Source: Nocardioides sp. (lineage in GTDB: Bacteria > Actinomycetota > Actinomycetes > Propionibacteriales > Nocardioidaceae). From it: a DNA stretch of 32,547 nt. The position numbers were made by a program, and so were the translations under genes. Shown here in pieces: positions 22,920 to 30,028 of the stretch. The notes beneath the pieces were generated by a model that saw only the letters and a list, made by a program, of their open reading frames with translations, was not told the origin of the DNA and did not search any database. The first letter of the stretch is position 1; every line of letters begins with the position of its first letter. The stretch is from positions 1 through 32,547 of the forward strand of contig PBYI01000066.1 of the NCBI GenBank assembly GCA_002729525.1, given 5' to 3'.

Positions 22920-24287
22920 GTGAATCGATCCACCACCACCCGCTGGATGCGGCTCATGGCCGGCACCGCGGCGCTCGGCCTCGCGCTGGCCGCCTGCGGC
23001 AGCGAGGACACCGGCAGCGACGCCACCGACGAGCCGTCGGCCTCGGAGTCGTCGTCGGAGACGACCTCGGAGGACGCTGCCCCGGCTGCCGACTACACCA
23101 ACGACGCGTGCGCCAACGACGCCAGCGTCAGCGACACCTTCAAGGCCGGCGGCATCCTGCCGCTGACCGGCAACCTGGCCTTCCTCGGCCCGCCGGAGGT
23201 CGCGGGTGTCGGTCTGGCCGTCTCGGACATCAACGCCGCCGGCGGTGTCAACGGCGCCGCCGCGTGCCACGACATCCGTGACTCGGGCGACTCCACCGAC
23301 ATGTCGGTGAGCACCCAGTCCGCCCGCCAGCTGACCCGCGCCGGTGCCTCCGTCGTGATCGGTGCCGCGTCGTCCAGCGTCTCGCTGAACTTCGTCGACG
23401 CCCTGACCGACGCGAAGATCACCCAGGTCTCCCCGGCCAACACCGCGGTGTCGCTGTCCGGCTACTCGGACTTCTACTTCCGCACCGCCCCGCCGGACGG
23501 CATCCAGGGCAACGCCCTCGGTTCGCTGATCTCCTCCGACGGCTACCAGCGCATCGCCTTCCTGGTGTTCTCCGACACCTACGGCACCGGCCTGCGCGAC
23601 GTGGTCCAGGAGACCGTCGAGGCCGCCGGTGGCGAGTGCACCTACGGCTGCAAGGGCGACGGCGACGAGTTCCCGGCCGGCCAGACGACGTTCTCGTCCG
23701 AGGTCACCGCTGCGGTCAACTCCAACCCCGACGCCATCGTCGTCCTCGCGTTCGACGAGACCAAGGCGATCGTCCCCGAGATGGTCTCCGCCGGTTGGGA
23801 CATGTCGGCCGCCTACTTCACCGACGGCAACACCGCCGACTACGGCGCCGACTTCCCGGAGGGCACCCTCGAGGGCGCCCAGGGCACCATCCCGGGTGCG
23901 GACGCCTCGCAGGACTTCAAGGACCGCCTCAACGGGTGGAACGACTTCGCGAACGGTGAGGGTCTCTCGGACTACGCCTACGGCGCCGAGTCCTACGACG
24001 CGACCATCCTCGCGGCCCTCGCGGCCTACAAGGGCGGCGCGACCGACTCCGAGACCGTGCAGGCCAACTTCGCTGCCGTCTCCGGCGCCACCGACGGCAC
24101 CGAGTGCTCGACGTACGCCGACTGCATCGCGCTGCTCGACGGTGGCGACGAGATCCACTACATGGGTCCGTCCGGCATCGGCCCGATCGACGACGAGAAC
24201 GACCCGTCCTCGGCGTTCGTCGGCATCTACCAGTTCGACGCTGACAACGCGCCGCAGCTGACCACCACCGTCGAGGGCTCCAAGTGA
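22920..24287 (+). CDS. livK: Branched-chain amino-acid-type ABC transporter substrate-binding lipoprotein
   Basis: The 455-residue protein has a lipoprotein signal with lipobox LAAC (Cys26). An acidic Ser/Thr/Asp linker of about 45 residues comes next, and then a type I periplasmic binding fold (Peripla_BP_6): GGILPLTGNLAFLGPPEVAG, VSDINAAGGVNGA, VVIGAASSSVSLNF, VSPANTAVSLSG and YGAESYDATILAALA. Such receptors hold amino acids, amides or related small molecules outside the membrane and hand them to LivHM. The true ligand is not readable. GTG 22920 has GAGAGGG 9 nt upstream; the frame continues upstream without signal features. The gene is on the opposite strand from livHMGF, facing it, so receptor and permease are transcribed separately. 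A strong hairpin follows the stop. Confidence 0.93.
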   Translation: MNRSTTTRWMRLMAGTAALGLALAACGSEDTGSDATDEPSASESSSETTSEDAAPAADYTNDACANDASVSDTFKAGGILPLTGNLAFLGPPEVAGVGLAVSDINAAGGVNGAAACHDIRDSGDSTDMSVSTQSARQLTRAGASVVIGAASSSVSLNFVDALTDAKITQVSPANTAVSLSGYSDFYFRTAPPDGIQGNALGSLISSDGYQRIAFLVFSDTYGTGLRDVVQETVEAAGGECTYGCKGDGDEFPAGQTTFSSEVTAAVNSNPDAIVVLAFDETKAIVPEMVSAGWDMSAAYFTDGNTADYGADFPEGTLEGAQGTIPGADASQDFKDRLNGWNDFANGEGLSDYAYGAESYDATILAALAAYKGGATDSETVQANFAAVSGATDGTECSTYADCIALLDGGDEIHYMGPSGIGPIDDENDPSSAFVGIYQFDADNAPQLTTTVEGSK

Positions 24288-24319
24288 GCTGACGACGGCG
24301 GCTGATCCAGCCGACGCAC

Positions 24320-24358
24320 CACGAGGGCCCCGGACCGTCAGGTCCGGGGCCCTTCGTG
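24320..24358 (+). terminator. Strong terminator hairpin after livK
   Basis: A 12-bp perfect stem, GGGCCCCGGACC (24325-24336) with GGTCCGGGGCCC (24341-24352), closes a GTCA loop. An outer CACGA/TCGTG stem extends it to 24320-24358 with one bulged T. It lies 37 nt after the livK stop codon. No T run follows, as usual in GC-rich actinobacteria. Confidence 0.75.
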
Positions 24359-24442
24359 CGTCTTCGCCCTGGTGCTCCCCTCTCCCCGCGCTCCCCTCCG
24401 CGCCTCCCGCACGCCCCGTCCAGGACTGTGGGCGGGGGGCGT

Positions 24443-24470
24443 GAGTTTCACCGGTCGACCGGTGAAACTC
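24443..24470. repeat. Perfect 28-nt palindrome, copy 1
   Basis: Left arm GAGTTTCACCGGTC, right arm GACCGGTGAAACTC; the whole 28 nt equals its own reverse complement. As DNA it could bind a dimeric protein or form a cruciform; as RNA it would fold on itself. It shares GAGTTTCACCGG with copy 2 at 24639. Confidence 0.85.
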
Positions 24471-24638
24471 TCGGCTGTGCCGACGTCTCCGGTCACCTGG
24501 TGACTGGCATCGTCGGCGCCGTGCGGGCCCCCAGGAGCGGACGGGGAGACCGCGGGGTGAGAGGGCACGCACCCGCCCCTGGGTCGACGTCCCGCAGGAA
24601 TCTCCCGCCCCCGGTGGAAGCCTTCGTGCCGTAGGCGG

Positions 24639-24666
24639 GAGTTTCACCGGGTACCCGGTCGAGCTC
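24639..24666. repeat. Related 28-nt imperfect palindrome, copy 2
   Basis: It begins with the same 12 bases GAGTTTCACCGG as copy 1 and has the same length. The centre is a perfect 12-bp palindrome CCGGGTACCCGG (24647-24658). The outer arm is degenerate (TCGAGCTC in place of TGAAACTC), yet most positions still pair in RNA with G-U pairs, leaving one mismatch. Confidence 0.7.
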
Positions 24667-24681
24667 ACCACCCCGAGACGC

Positions 24682-24720
24682 ACGACGGCCCCGGACCCGT
24701 CGCAGGTCCGGGGCCGTCGT
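24682..24720. terminator. Strong terminator hairpin at the end of livHMGF
   Basis: A 16-bp perfect stem, 24682-24697 with 24705-24720, around the loop CGTCGCA. It lies 33 nt beyond the livF stop on the minus strand. Its core GGCCCCGGACC/GGTCCGGGGCC is identical to the livK terminator, so both convergent transcripts end in the same structure. Confidence 0.75.
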
Positions 24721-24753
24721 CGTACGGCGTGCAGGGTGCGCCCTGCGGGCGGA

Positions 24754-25527
24754 TCAGCCCTTGCTGAGGTCCGTCCGCTCGGCGTCGACGTCCTCGGCCA
24801 GCGTGCCGAGGTAGAGCTCGATGACCCGCGGGTCGTCGGCGAGCTCGCGCCCGGCGCCGGTGTACGCGTCCTTGCCCTGGTCGAGCACGTAGCCGCGGTC
24901 GCAGATCTGCAGGCAGCGGCGTGCGTTCTGCTCGACCATCACGACCGAGACACCCGTCTTGTTGATGCGACGGGTGCGGATGAACGTCTCGTCCTGACGC
25001 ACCGGCGAGAGGCCGGCCGACGGCTCGTCGAGGAGCAGCACGGACGGCTCCATCATCAGCGCGCGCGCCATCGCCAGCGACTGCCGCTCACCGCCCGACA
25101 GCGCGCCGGCGGACCGGTCCTTGCGCTCGTGCAGGTTGGGGAACAGGTCGTACATCGCGTCGAGCCGCTCGCGGAGCTTCTTCGGGCGCAGGAAGAGCCC
25201 CATGCGGAGGTTCTCCTCGACCGACAGCGACGGGAAGACGTTGTTGGTCTGGGGCACGAAGCCCACACCCATCTCCACGAGCTTGTTGGTGCGCATGTTG
25301 GTGATGTCGGTGCCGCCGAGGGTCACGGTGCCCTCGTGGATCTGCACGAGACCGAACATCGCCTTGAGCAGCGTCGACTTGCCGGCACCGTTGGGGCCGA
25401 TGATGCCGACGATCTCACCCTGCATCGCCGTCAGGCTGCACCCGTTGAGGATGTTGACCCCCGGTAGGTAGCCCGCGACGACGTCGGTGACCTCGATCAG
25501 CGGCGTACCGCTCTGCGTGCCGCTCAT
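24754..25527 (-). CDS. livF: LivF-type ABC transporter ATP-binding protein
   Basis: The 257-residue ATPase has Walker A GPNGAGKST, Q-loop FVPQTNNVFPSLSV, signature LSGGERQ, Walker B VLLLDEPSAGLSP and VEQNARRCL, with Gln at the H-switch position as is normal for LivF. It pairs with LivG to power uptake of branched-chain amino acids or related substrates. ATG 25527 overlaps the livG stop as ATGA, so translation is coupled. It is the last gene of the livHMGF unit, followed by a 16-bp hairpin. Length is slightly above the usual 235, due to short polar extensions at both ends. Confidence 0.95.
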   Translation of the reverse strand: MSGTQSGTPLIEVTDVVAGYLPGVNILNGCSLTAMQGEIVGIIGPNGAGKSTLLKAMFGLVQIHEGTVTLGGTDITNMRTNKLVEMGVGFVPQTNNVFPSLSVEENLRMGLFLRPKKLRERLDAMYDLFPNLHERKDRSAGALSGGERQSLAMARALMMEPSVLLLDEPSAGLSPVRQDETFIRTRRINKTGVSVVMVEQNARRCLQICDRGYVLDQGKDAYTGAGRELADDPRVIELYLGTLAEDVDAERTDLSKG

Positions 25528-26483
25528 GCGCCCGCCTCCTCGTTGCGCTGCTTCTCCTCCTCCTCGAGACCGGCGATCACGCCGTCCTCGAGCAGGGCGT
25601 CGTCACCGAGGTCGGTGTCGTGGTGGGCGCCCAGGTAGGCGTCGACCACAGCCGGGTCCGACATCACGGTGTCGGCGGGGCCCTCGGCCACGACGCGGCC
25701 CTCGGCCATCACGACGACCCAGTCGGAGATGTGCCGCACGACGTGCATGTCGTGCTCGACGAAGAGCACGGTCATGCCCTCGTCGCGCAGCGACTGGACG
25801 TGGCCGAGCAGCGACTGGGTGAGGGCCGGGTTCACGCCGGCCATCGGCTCGTCGAGCATGATCATCGTCGGGTCGGTCATCAGCGCGCGTGCCATCTCCA
25901 GCAGCTTGCGCTGACCACCCGACAACGAGCCGGCGTAGTCGTCCTTCTTCTCCAGCAGCTTGAAGCGCTCCAGCAGACCGAGGGCCTTCTCGTTGACCTC
26001 CCGCTCCTGGGACCGCCACGTCGGTCGGAACATCGACAGCGCGAGCCGCTCACCGGTCTGACCCTGCGCACCGAGGAGCATGTTCTCGATGACGGTCATC
26101 CGGTTGAGCGACTTGGTCAGCTGGAAGGTGCGGACCATGCCGGCCTTGGCGACGCTCGACGCCGCGGTGCGGTTGAGCGACTTGCCCTGGAAGGTCCAGG
26201 CGGCACCCTGACCGGCCGACGACGGCTTGTCGAAGCCCGTGATCAGGTTGAAGAACGTCGTCTTGCCGGCACCGTTGGGTCCGATCAGCGCGGTGATGAT
26301 GCCGCGCTGCACCTCGAGGTGCTCGACGTCGACGGCCGTGACGCCACCGAAGCGGCGCACGATCTTGTCGACCTTGAGGATCGGGTCGGGCTTCGCGGCG
26401 CCGGGGACGCGCTCCACCTCGGCCATGAGTGCCTTGCGGGCTGCCGGGTCGGCGAGTCCCTGGGCGGTCGAGACGTCAGACAT
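25524..26483 (-). CDS. livG: LivG-type ABC transporter ATP-binding protein with terminal extensions
   Basis: This 319-residue ATPase contains Walker A GPNGAGKTT, Q-loop VRTFQLTKSLNRMTVIENM, signature LSGGQRKLLEMARAL, Walker B MIMLDEPMAGVNP and H-switch FVEHDMHVV, all in LivG order. It is about 60 residues longer than typical LivG. There is a roughly 35-residue N-terminal extension before LKVDKIVRRFGGV and an acidic Glu-rich tail after the domain (DTDLGDDALLEDG, then EEEEKQRNEE). The inserted AWTFQGKSLNRTAASSVAKAG precedes the Q-loop. ATG 26483 overlaps the end of livM by 8 nt. The extensions have no known role; regulation or contact with LivF/LivH is possible. Confidence 0.95.
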   Translation of the reverse strand: MSDVSTAQGLADPAARKALMAEVERVPGAAKPDPILKVDKIVRRFGGVTAVDVEHLEVQRGIITALIGPNGAGKTTFFNLITGFDKPSSAGQGAAWTFQGKSLNRTAASSVAKAGMVRTFQLTKSLNRMTVIENMLLGAQGQTGERLALSMFRPTWRSQEREVNEKALGLLERFKLLEKKDDYAGSLSGGQRKLLEMARALMTDPTMIMLDEPMAGVNPALTQSLLGHVQSLRDEGMTVLFVEHDMHVVRHISDWVVVMAEGRVVAEGPADTVMSDPAVVDAYLGAHHDTDLGDDALLEDGVIAGLEEEEKQRNEEAGA

Positions 26484-27663
26484 GGAACCTCAGCTCCCTC
26501 TTGTCTCCGAGGATGCCTTGTGGTCGGTAGACGACCAGGAGCATCAGGGCCACACCGACGACCATCAGGCTGAACACGTCGGTCTTGTTGTCGGCGATGA
26601 TGCTGTCCGGGACGTAGATCCGCGACGCCTCGCGGACCAGGATGCGGGCTCCGAAGAAGATCACCGTGCCGAGCACCGGGCCGAAGATCGTCGCCGCGCC
26701 ACCGAGCAGGAGCGCGGTGTAGGCGAAGAACGTGATCTGGCGCGCCAGGGCGTCGGCCTGCACCGTGCTGGCGAGCACGTAGACCATGCCGCCGAGCGCA
26801 CCGAACATGCCGCCGATGATCAGCGCCTGCATCTTCACCGCGAAGACGTTCTTGCCGAGGCTGCGCATCGCCTCCTCGTCCTCGCGGACACCCCGCAGGA
26901 GGCGGCCCCACGGGCTGCGCACCAGCAGGAGCACGAGCAGCGAGCAGATCAGCACGACCGTCCACGCGACGCCGCGCACCCACCAGCCGTCGACCCCGGT
27001 GCGGGTCAGGGTCTGCGGGAAGGTGAACAGCACCGCGAGGAGCGAGAGGACGACCAGGCCGGTGATGACCAGTCCGTCGGCCATCGGGCTGCGGGTCGCG
27101 ACCCCGGCCAGCTTCGTCCTGCGGACGAAGAGCACCGTGACGGTGATCAGCGCGATCGTGACGAGCAGGCCGAGCAGGCGGACCGCGGTGGAGCCGCCGA
27201 GCGTCTCGTAGTTGAAGGGCGAGAGCGTCCACGAGCCGCTGCCGAAGAACGAGAGGTTCCGGAACGGCCCGGAGTACTGGCTGCCGGGGATGCCCTGGGC
27301 ACCACCGGTGAAGCCCTCGAGGGACGCCAGGCGTCCGACGTACCTGATGATCTCGGCGGCCGAGATCGTCACGATCGCGAGGTAGTCGCCTCTGAGCTTC
27401 AGCGTCGGTGCGCCGAGGATCGTGGCGAAGATCAGCGCGAGCAGCAGTCCGATGAGGACGGCGATCACCATGGGCAGGCCCTTGGTGATCGAGATCGCCA
27501 TGCCGTAGGCGCCGAGCAGCATGAAGCCGGCCTGGCCGATGTTGAGCAGGCCGGTGTAGCCGAAGTGGATGTTCAGGCCGATGACGGCGATGGCGACGCC
27601 GGCCGTGGCCGGAGCGATCGCCTCGCCGACGACCGACTGCAGGATGAAGAAGATCTGGTCCAT
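26476..27663 (-). CDS. livM: LivM-type ABC transporter permease
   Basis: The 395-residue membrane protein has about ten hydrophobic segments and the LivM signatures IGLNIHFGYTGLLNIGQAGFM and KLRGDYLAIVTISAAEIIRY. The cytoplasmic coupling segment SPWGRLLRGVREDEEAMRSLGKN docks on the ATPases, and GGAATIFGPVLGTVIFF follows. With LivH it forms the membrane channel. ATG 27663 lies 14 nt after the livH stop. A long loop between the fifth and sixth segments (SQYSGPFRNLSFFGSGSW) is probably extracytoplasmic. The final residues RELRFHV overlap the livG start. Substrate specificity is not visible. Confidence 0.94.
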   Translation of the reverse strand: MDQIFFILQSVVGEAIAPATAGVAIAVIGLNIHFGYTGLLNIGQAGFMLLGAYGMAISITKGLPMVIAVLIGLLLALIFATILGAPTLKLRGDYLAIVTISAAEIIRYVGRLASLEGFTGGAQGIPGSQYSGPFRNLSFFGSGSWTLSPFNYETLGGSTAVRLLGLLVTIALITVTVLFVRRTKLAGVATRSPMADGLVITGLVVLSLLAVLFTFPQTLTRTGVDGWWVRGVAWTVVLICSLLVLLLVRSPWGRLLRGVREDEEAMRSLGKNVFAVKMQALIIGGMFGALGGMVYVLASTVQADALARQITFFAYTALLLGGAATIFGPVLGTVIFFGARILVREASRIYVPDSIIADNKTDVFSLMVVGVALMLLVVYRPQGILGDKRELRFHV

Positions 27664-27677
27664 GTCCGCGTCCCCTC

Positions 27678-29036
27678 TCAGCCGACCCGCACCGCACGCC
27701 CGAGCAGGCCCTGGGGCCGCACGAGCAGGAGCAGGATCAGGATGGCCAGGGCCACGGCGTACTTGAGGTCACCGGGCGCCCCGAGGGGGCCGGCGAGCTC
27801 GACGACGAGGCCGATGATGATGGCGCCCACGAAGGCGCCGAAGGCGGTGCCGAGACCACCGAGGGTCACCGCGGCGAACAGCAGCAGCAGGATCTGCATG
27901 CCGGTGTCCCAGCGGATGCCGTTGGAGACCACGAGCGCGTAGAGGATGCCGCCGAGACCGGCGAGCGCGGCTGCGATGGTCCACACGCCGCGGACGATCC
28001 GGTCGACGTCGATGCCGGACGCCGCCGCGAGCGCGGGGTTGTCCGAGACCGCGCGCGTCGCCTGCCCGACCCGGGTGCGCAGCAGCACGAACCCGACCAC
28101 GCCGATGACGACCAGCGAGATCGCCATGGCGACGTACGACATGCCGGTCAGCGAGATCGGGCCGATGGTGACGACGTCGAAGTTCTGGACGACGACCTTC
28201 TTCTGCGAGGCGCCCACGAAGAACTGGAAGGCGTACTGCGCGGCCAGCGAGAGACCGATCGTCACGATCATCATCTGGGTCAGACCCAGGCCGCGACGGC
28301 GCAGCGGGCGCCAGAGCACGGCGTCCTGGAAGAAGCCGGTCGCGCCGCAGATCAGCGTGGTGAGCACGATACCGAGCCACAGGTTCATGCCGAGGACGTT
28401 GCAGAGGCCGTAGCCGACCATGCCGCCCAGGGTCACCTGCTCGGCGTGCGCGAAGTTCGACAGGCCGGTGGTGCCGTAGATGAGCGACAGGCCGATCGAG
28501 GCGAGCGCCAGCAGCAGCCCGAGCCGCAGGCCCTGGGCGATGCTCTGGATCAGCTGCTCGCCGAAGCCCGCGCCGCCGGCGTCGTAGTCGACGTCGCGCA
28601 CGTTGAGCGCCGGGGCCTGGGACTGGCCCAGCTTCACGTCGACCTTGATCGACCCGTCCGGGCCCTGGAACGCCTTCGCCGGCGGCCGGATCTCGAGGCC
28701 GTCGGGCAGCGAGTCGGGGTCGACGAGGATGTAGTAGGTGCCGGCCTGGTCGAGCTGGAAGGCGAACTTGCCATCCGCCTCGGTCGTCTGCGTCTCGATC
28801 TCGACCTGGTTCTCGTCGAGCAGCGTGACGTCAGCCCCCTCGACGGGGTTCGTGCGGTTGCCGACCGTGCCGTTGATGCAGCCGGTCGAGCCTGGCTGGG
28901 CGATGCAGAGCGTCGCCGCCTGCGCGGGCGGGGCGAGCACGGTCAACGGCGCCAGCAGGAGGGCCACCAGGCCCACCAGCAGCGCGGCGGCCGCCGTACG
29001 TCGCCCGGTCCCGGAGGGCCGTGTGATCGGTTCCAA
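27678..29036 (-). CDS. livH: LivH-type permease fused to a secreted carboxypeptidase-regulatory-like domain
   Basis: The 452-residue product has three parts. Residues 1-40 form a Sec-type signal peptide ending PPAQA|AT. Residues about 52-137 look like a CarboxypepD_reg / Cna-B-like beta sandwich: INGTVGNRTNPVEGADVTLL, then EADGKFAFQLDQAGTYYILV. From residue 160 a complete LivH permease follows, with GLSLIYGTTGLSNFAHAEQ and the coupling segment RVGQATRAVSDNPALAAASG. Normal LivH is about 290 residues and begins at that last part. TTG 29036 was chosen: GGAGAG lies 9 nt before it, and no ATG or GTG fits the signal peptide; ATG 29096 would add 20 residues without a ribosome site. First gene of livHMGF. 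The added domain would sit outside the membrane, perhaps contacting LivK. Confidence 0.85.
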   Translation of the reverse strand: MEPITRPSGTGRRTAAAALLVGLVALLLAPLTVLAPPAQAATLCIAQPGSTGCINGTVGNRTNPVEGADVTLLDENQVEIETQTTEADGKFAFQLDQAGTYYILVDPDSLPDGLEIRPPAKAFQGPDGSIKVDVKLGQSQAPALNVRDVDYDAGGAGFGEQLIQSIAQGLRLGLLLALASIGLSLIYGTTGLSNFAHAEQVTLGGMVGYGLCNVLGMNLWLGIVLTTLICGATGFFQDAVLWRPLRRRGLGLTQMMIVTIGLSLAAQYAFQFFVGASQKKVVVQNFDVVTIGPISLTGMSYVAMAISLVVIGVVGFVLLRTRVGQATRAVSDNPALAAASGIDVDRIVRGVWTIAAALAGLGGILYALVVSNGIRWDTGMQILLLLFAAVTLGGLGTAFGAFVGAIIIGLVVELAGPLGAPGDLKYAVALAILILLLLVRPQGLLGRAVRVG

Positions 29037-29091
29037 GGTGTGTGTCTCTCCTTCTGCCTGGAAGTCGCCGCAGCACGGCGCGACCCGAGCC

Positions 29092-29121
29092 GTCATACCC
29101 AACCACATCCACGGGGTCGAA
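29092..29121 (-). promoter_or_regulatory. Promoter of livHMGF
   Basis: On the minus strand, -35 TTCGAC (plus 29116-29121) and -10 TATGAC (plus 29092-29097) are 18 nt apart. The start would lie near 29085, leaving a leader of about 50 nt with the GGAGAG ribosome site before the TTG codon. The rest of the gap up to 29279 shows nothing else clear. Confidence 0.5.
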
Positions 29122-29279
29122 GGTGGTCGGAAACGACGCCTTTACGGACCCGTCACCGCTCCGAGACCGGATGTCGCCGGACCCTGACCGCTCGTGCCCG
29201 ACCGTGACGTCCGAGCGCGCCGCAGCCCCCGCCCGGACGGACCGGTGCGGGCGCGGGAGGACGACCGACGAGCGGGACC

Positions 29280-29891
29280 TCAGCCCTGCTCGGCGACGCC
29301 GGGGCCGTGGGTGATGACGCCGTCGGCGACCTGGCGCATCGACATGCGCAGGTCCATCGCGGTCTTCTGGATCCAGCGGAACGCCTCGGGCTCGGAGAGC
29401 TTCAGCTGCTGCTGGAGGATGCCCTTCGCCCGGTCGACCGACTTGCGGGTCTCCAGGCGCTCGGTGAGGTCGTGGACCTCGGTCTCGAGCTGGGCCAGCT
29501 CGGTGAAGCGGCTGACCGCCATCTCGATCGCGGGCACCAGGTCGGACTGCGTGAACGGCTTCACCAGGTAGGCCATCGCACCCGCGTCGCGGGCGCGCTC
29601 GACCAGCTCGCGCTGGGAGAAGGCGGTGAGGATGACGACCGGGGCGATCCGGTCGGCGGCGATGGCCTCCGCGGCCGCGATCCCGTCGAGCACCGGCATC
29701 TTCACGTCCAGGATCACCAGGTCGGGCTTGAGCTCGGTGGCGAGGTCGATCGCCTTCTGGCCGTCGCCGGCCTGACCCACCACGGAGTAGCCCTCCTCGG
29801 TGAGCATCTCGGCGAGGTCCATGCGGATGAGGGTCTCGTCCTCGGCGATCACGACCGTGCGGGTCGTGGGCGTGGCGGGTGCGGCGGTCAC
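29280..29891 (-). CDS. pdtaR: PdtaR-type response regulator with ANTAR RNA-binding domain
   Basis: The 203-residue protein has a receiver domain (acidic pair E17-D18, phosphoacceptor D62 in LVILDVKMP, K111 in LVKPF). A coiled-coil-like link (LETEVHDLTERLETRKSVDR) leads to an ANTAR domain (AKGILQQQLKLSEPEAFRW, then MSMRQVADGVI). ANTAR proteins bind paired hairpins in nascent RNA and prevent transcription termination. M. tuberculosis PdtaR (Rv1626), partner of the kinase PdtaS, has this architecture, and from memory its gene also lies between pykA and polA. GTG 29891 lies six bases after a TACCCT box, fitting leaderless transcription, so the longer frame was rejected. No histidine kinase gene is present nearby. 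Confidence 0.93.
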   Translation of the reverse strand: MTAAPATPTTRTVVIAEDETLIRMDLAEMLTEEGYSVVGQAGDGQKAIDLATELKPDLVILDVKMPVLDGIAAAEAIAADRIAPVVILTAFSQRELVERARDAGAMAYLVKPFTQSDLVPAIEMAVSRFTELAQLETEVHDLTERLETRKSVDRAKGILQQQLKLSEPEAFRWIQKTAMDLRMSMRQVADGVITHGPGVAEQG

Positions 29892-29903
29892 GGGAGCAGG
29901 GTA
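29892..29903 (-). promoter_or_regulatory. Leaderless-type promoter of pdtaR: TACCCT, 6 nt before GTG
   Basis: On the minus strand TACCCT (plus 29898-29903) is followed by six bases and GTG 29891. No ribosome-binding site precedes the GTG. Confidence 0.5.
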
Positions 29904-29932
29904 GGCGATGCGGCTGGGCGCCTCGTCGGCGC

Positions 29933-29938
29933 TATCCT
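29933..29938 (+). promoter_or_regulatory. Likely -10 box of the tRNA gene
   Basis: TATCCT ends 12 nt before the mature 5' end of the tRNA, so transcription would begin about 6 nt upstream of it. No clear -35 was found. It lies in the 59-nt gap diverging from pdtaR. Confidence 0.4.
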
Positions 29939-29950
29939 TCTCGCCGCCCG

Positions 29951-30024
29951 GCCCCGGTAGTCCAATTGGCAGAGACGATGGTCTCAAACACCATCCAGTG
30001 TGGGTTCGAGTCCCACCCGGGGCA
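29951..30024 (+). tRNA. tRNA-Leu(CAA), unusual short variable arm
   Basis: A 74-nt cloverleaf is complete. Acceptor stem GCCCCGG (29951-29957) pairs with CCGGGGC (30017-30023), with A as discriminator base. The D arm is GTC/GAC with loop AATTGG. The anticodon stem ATGGT/ACCAT encloses loop CTCAAAC, with anticodon CAA at 29985-29987. The T arm GTGGG/CCCAC has loop TTCGAGT. CCA is not encoded. Anticodon CAA reads the leucine codon UUG, and A73 fits leucyl-tRNA synthetase. Bacterial tRNA-Leu normally has a long variable arm (class II), whereas here only five bases (CCAGT) separate the anticodon and T stems. The next gene's GTG is 4 nt away. Amino-acid identity therefore rests on the anticodon alone. 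Confidence 0.85.
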
Positions 30025-30028
30025 CCCC

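Larger units (their letters stand above)
24360..24680. other. Gene-free stretch between the two liv terminators
   Basis: No reading frame here looks coding on either strand. The stretch contains two 28-nt palindromes (24443-24470 and 24639-24666) and a smaller inverted repeat (24489-24497 with 24499-24507, one G-U). It also has an 8-bp pair, CTCCCGCC (24602-24609) with GGCGGGAG (24634-24641). The density of inverted repeats is much higher than elsewhere in the window. Confidence 0.6.

Noticed and set aside
24443..24666. Replication origin or DnaA-box region
   Set aside because: No DnaA-box-like 9-mers or AT-rich stretch were seen and the neighbouring genes are not origin genes.
29037..29108. 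ATG 29096 or an earlier start for the LivH fusion
   Set aside because: The added residues contain no signal features, overlap the promoter -10 and have no ribosome site; TTG 29036 has GGAGAG at good spacing.
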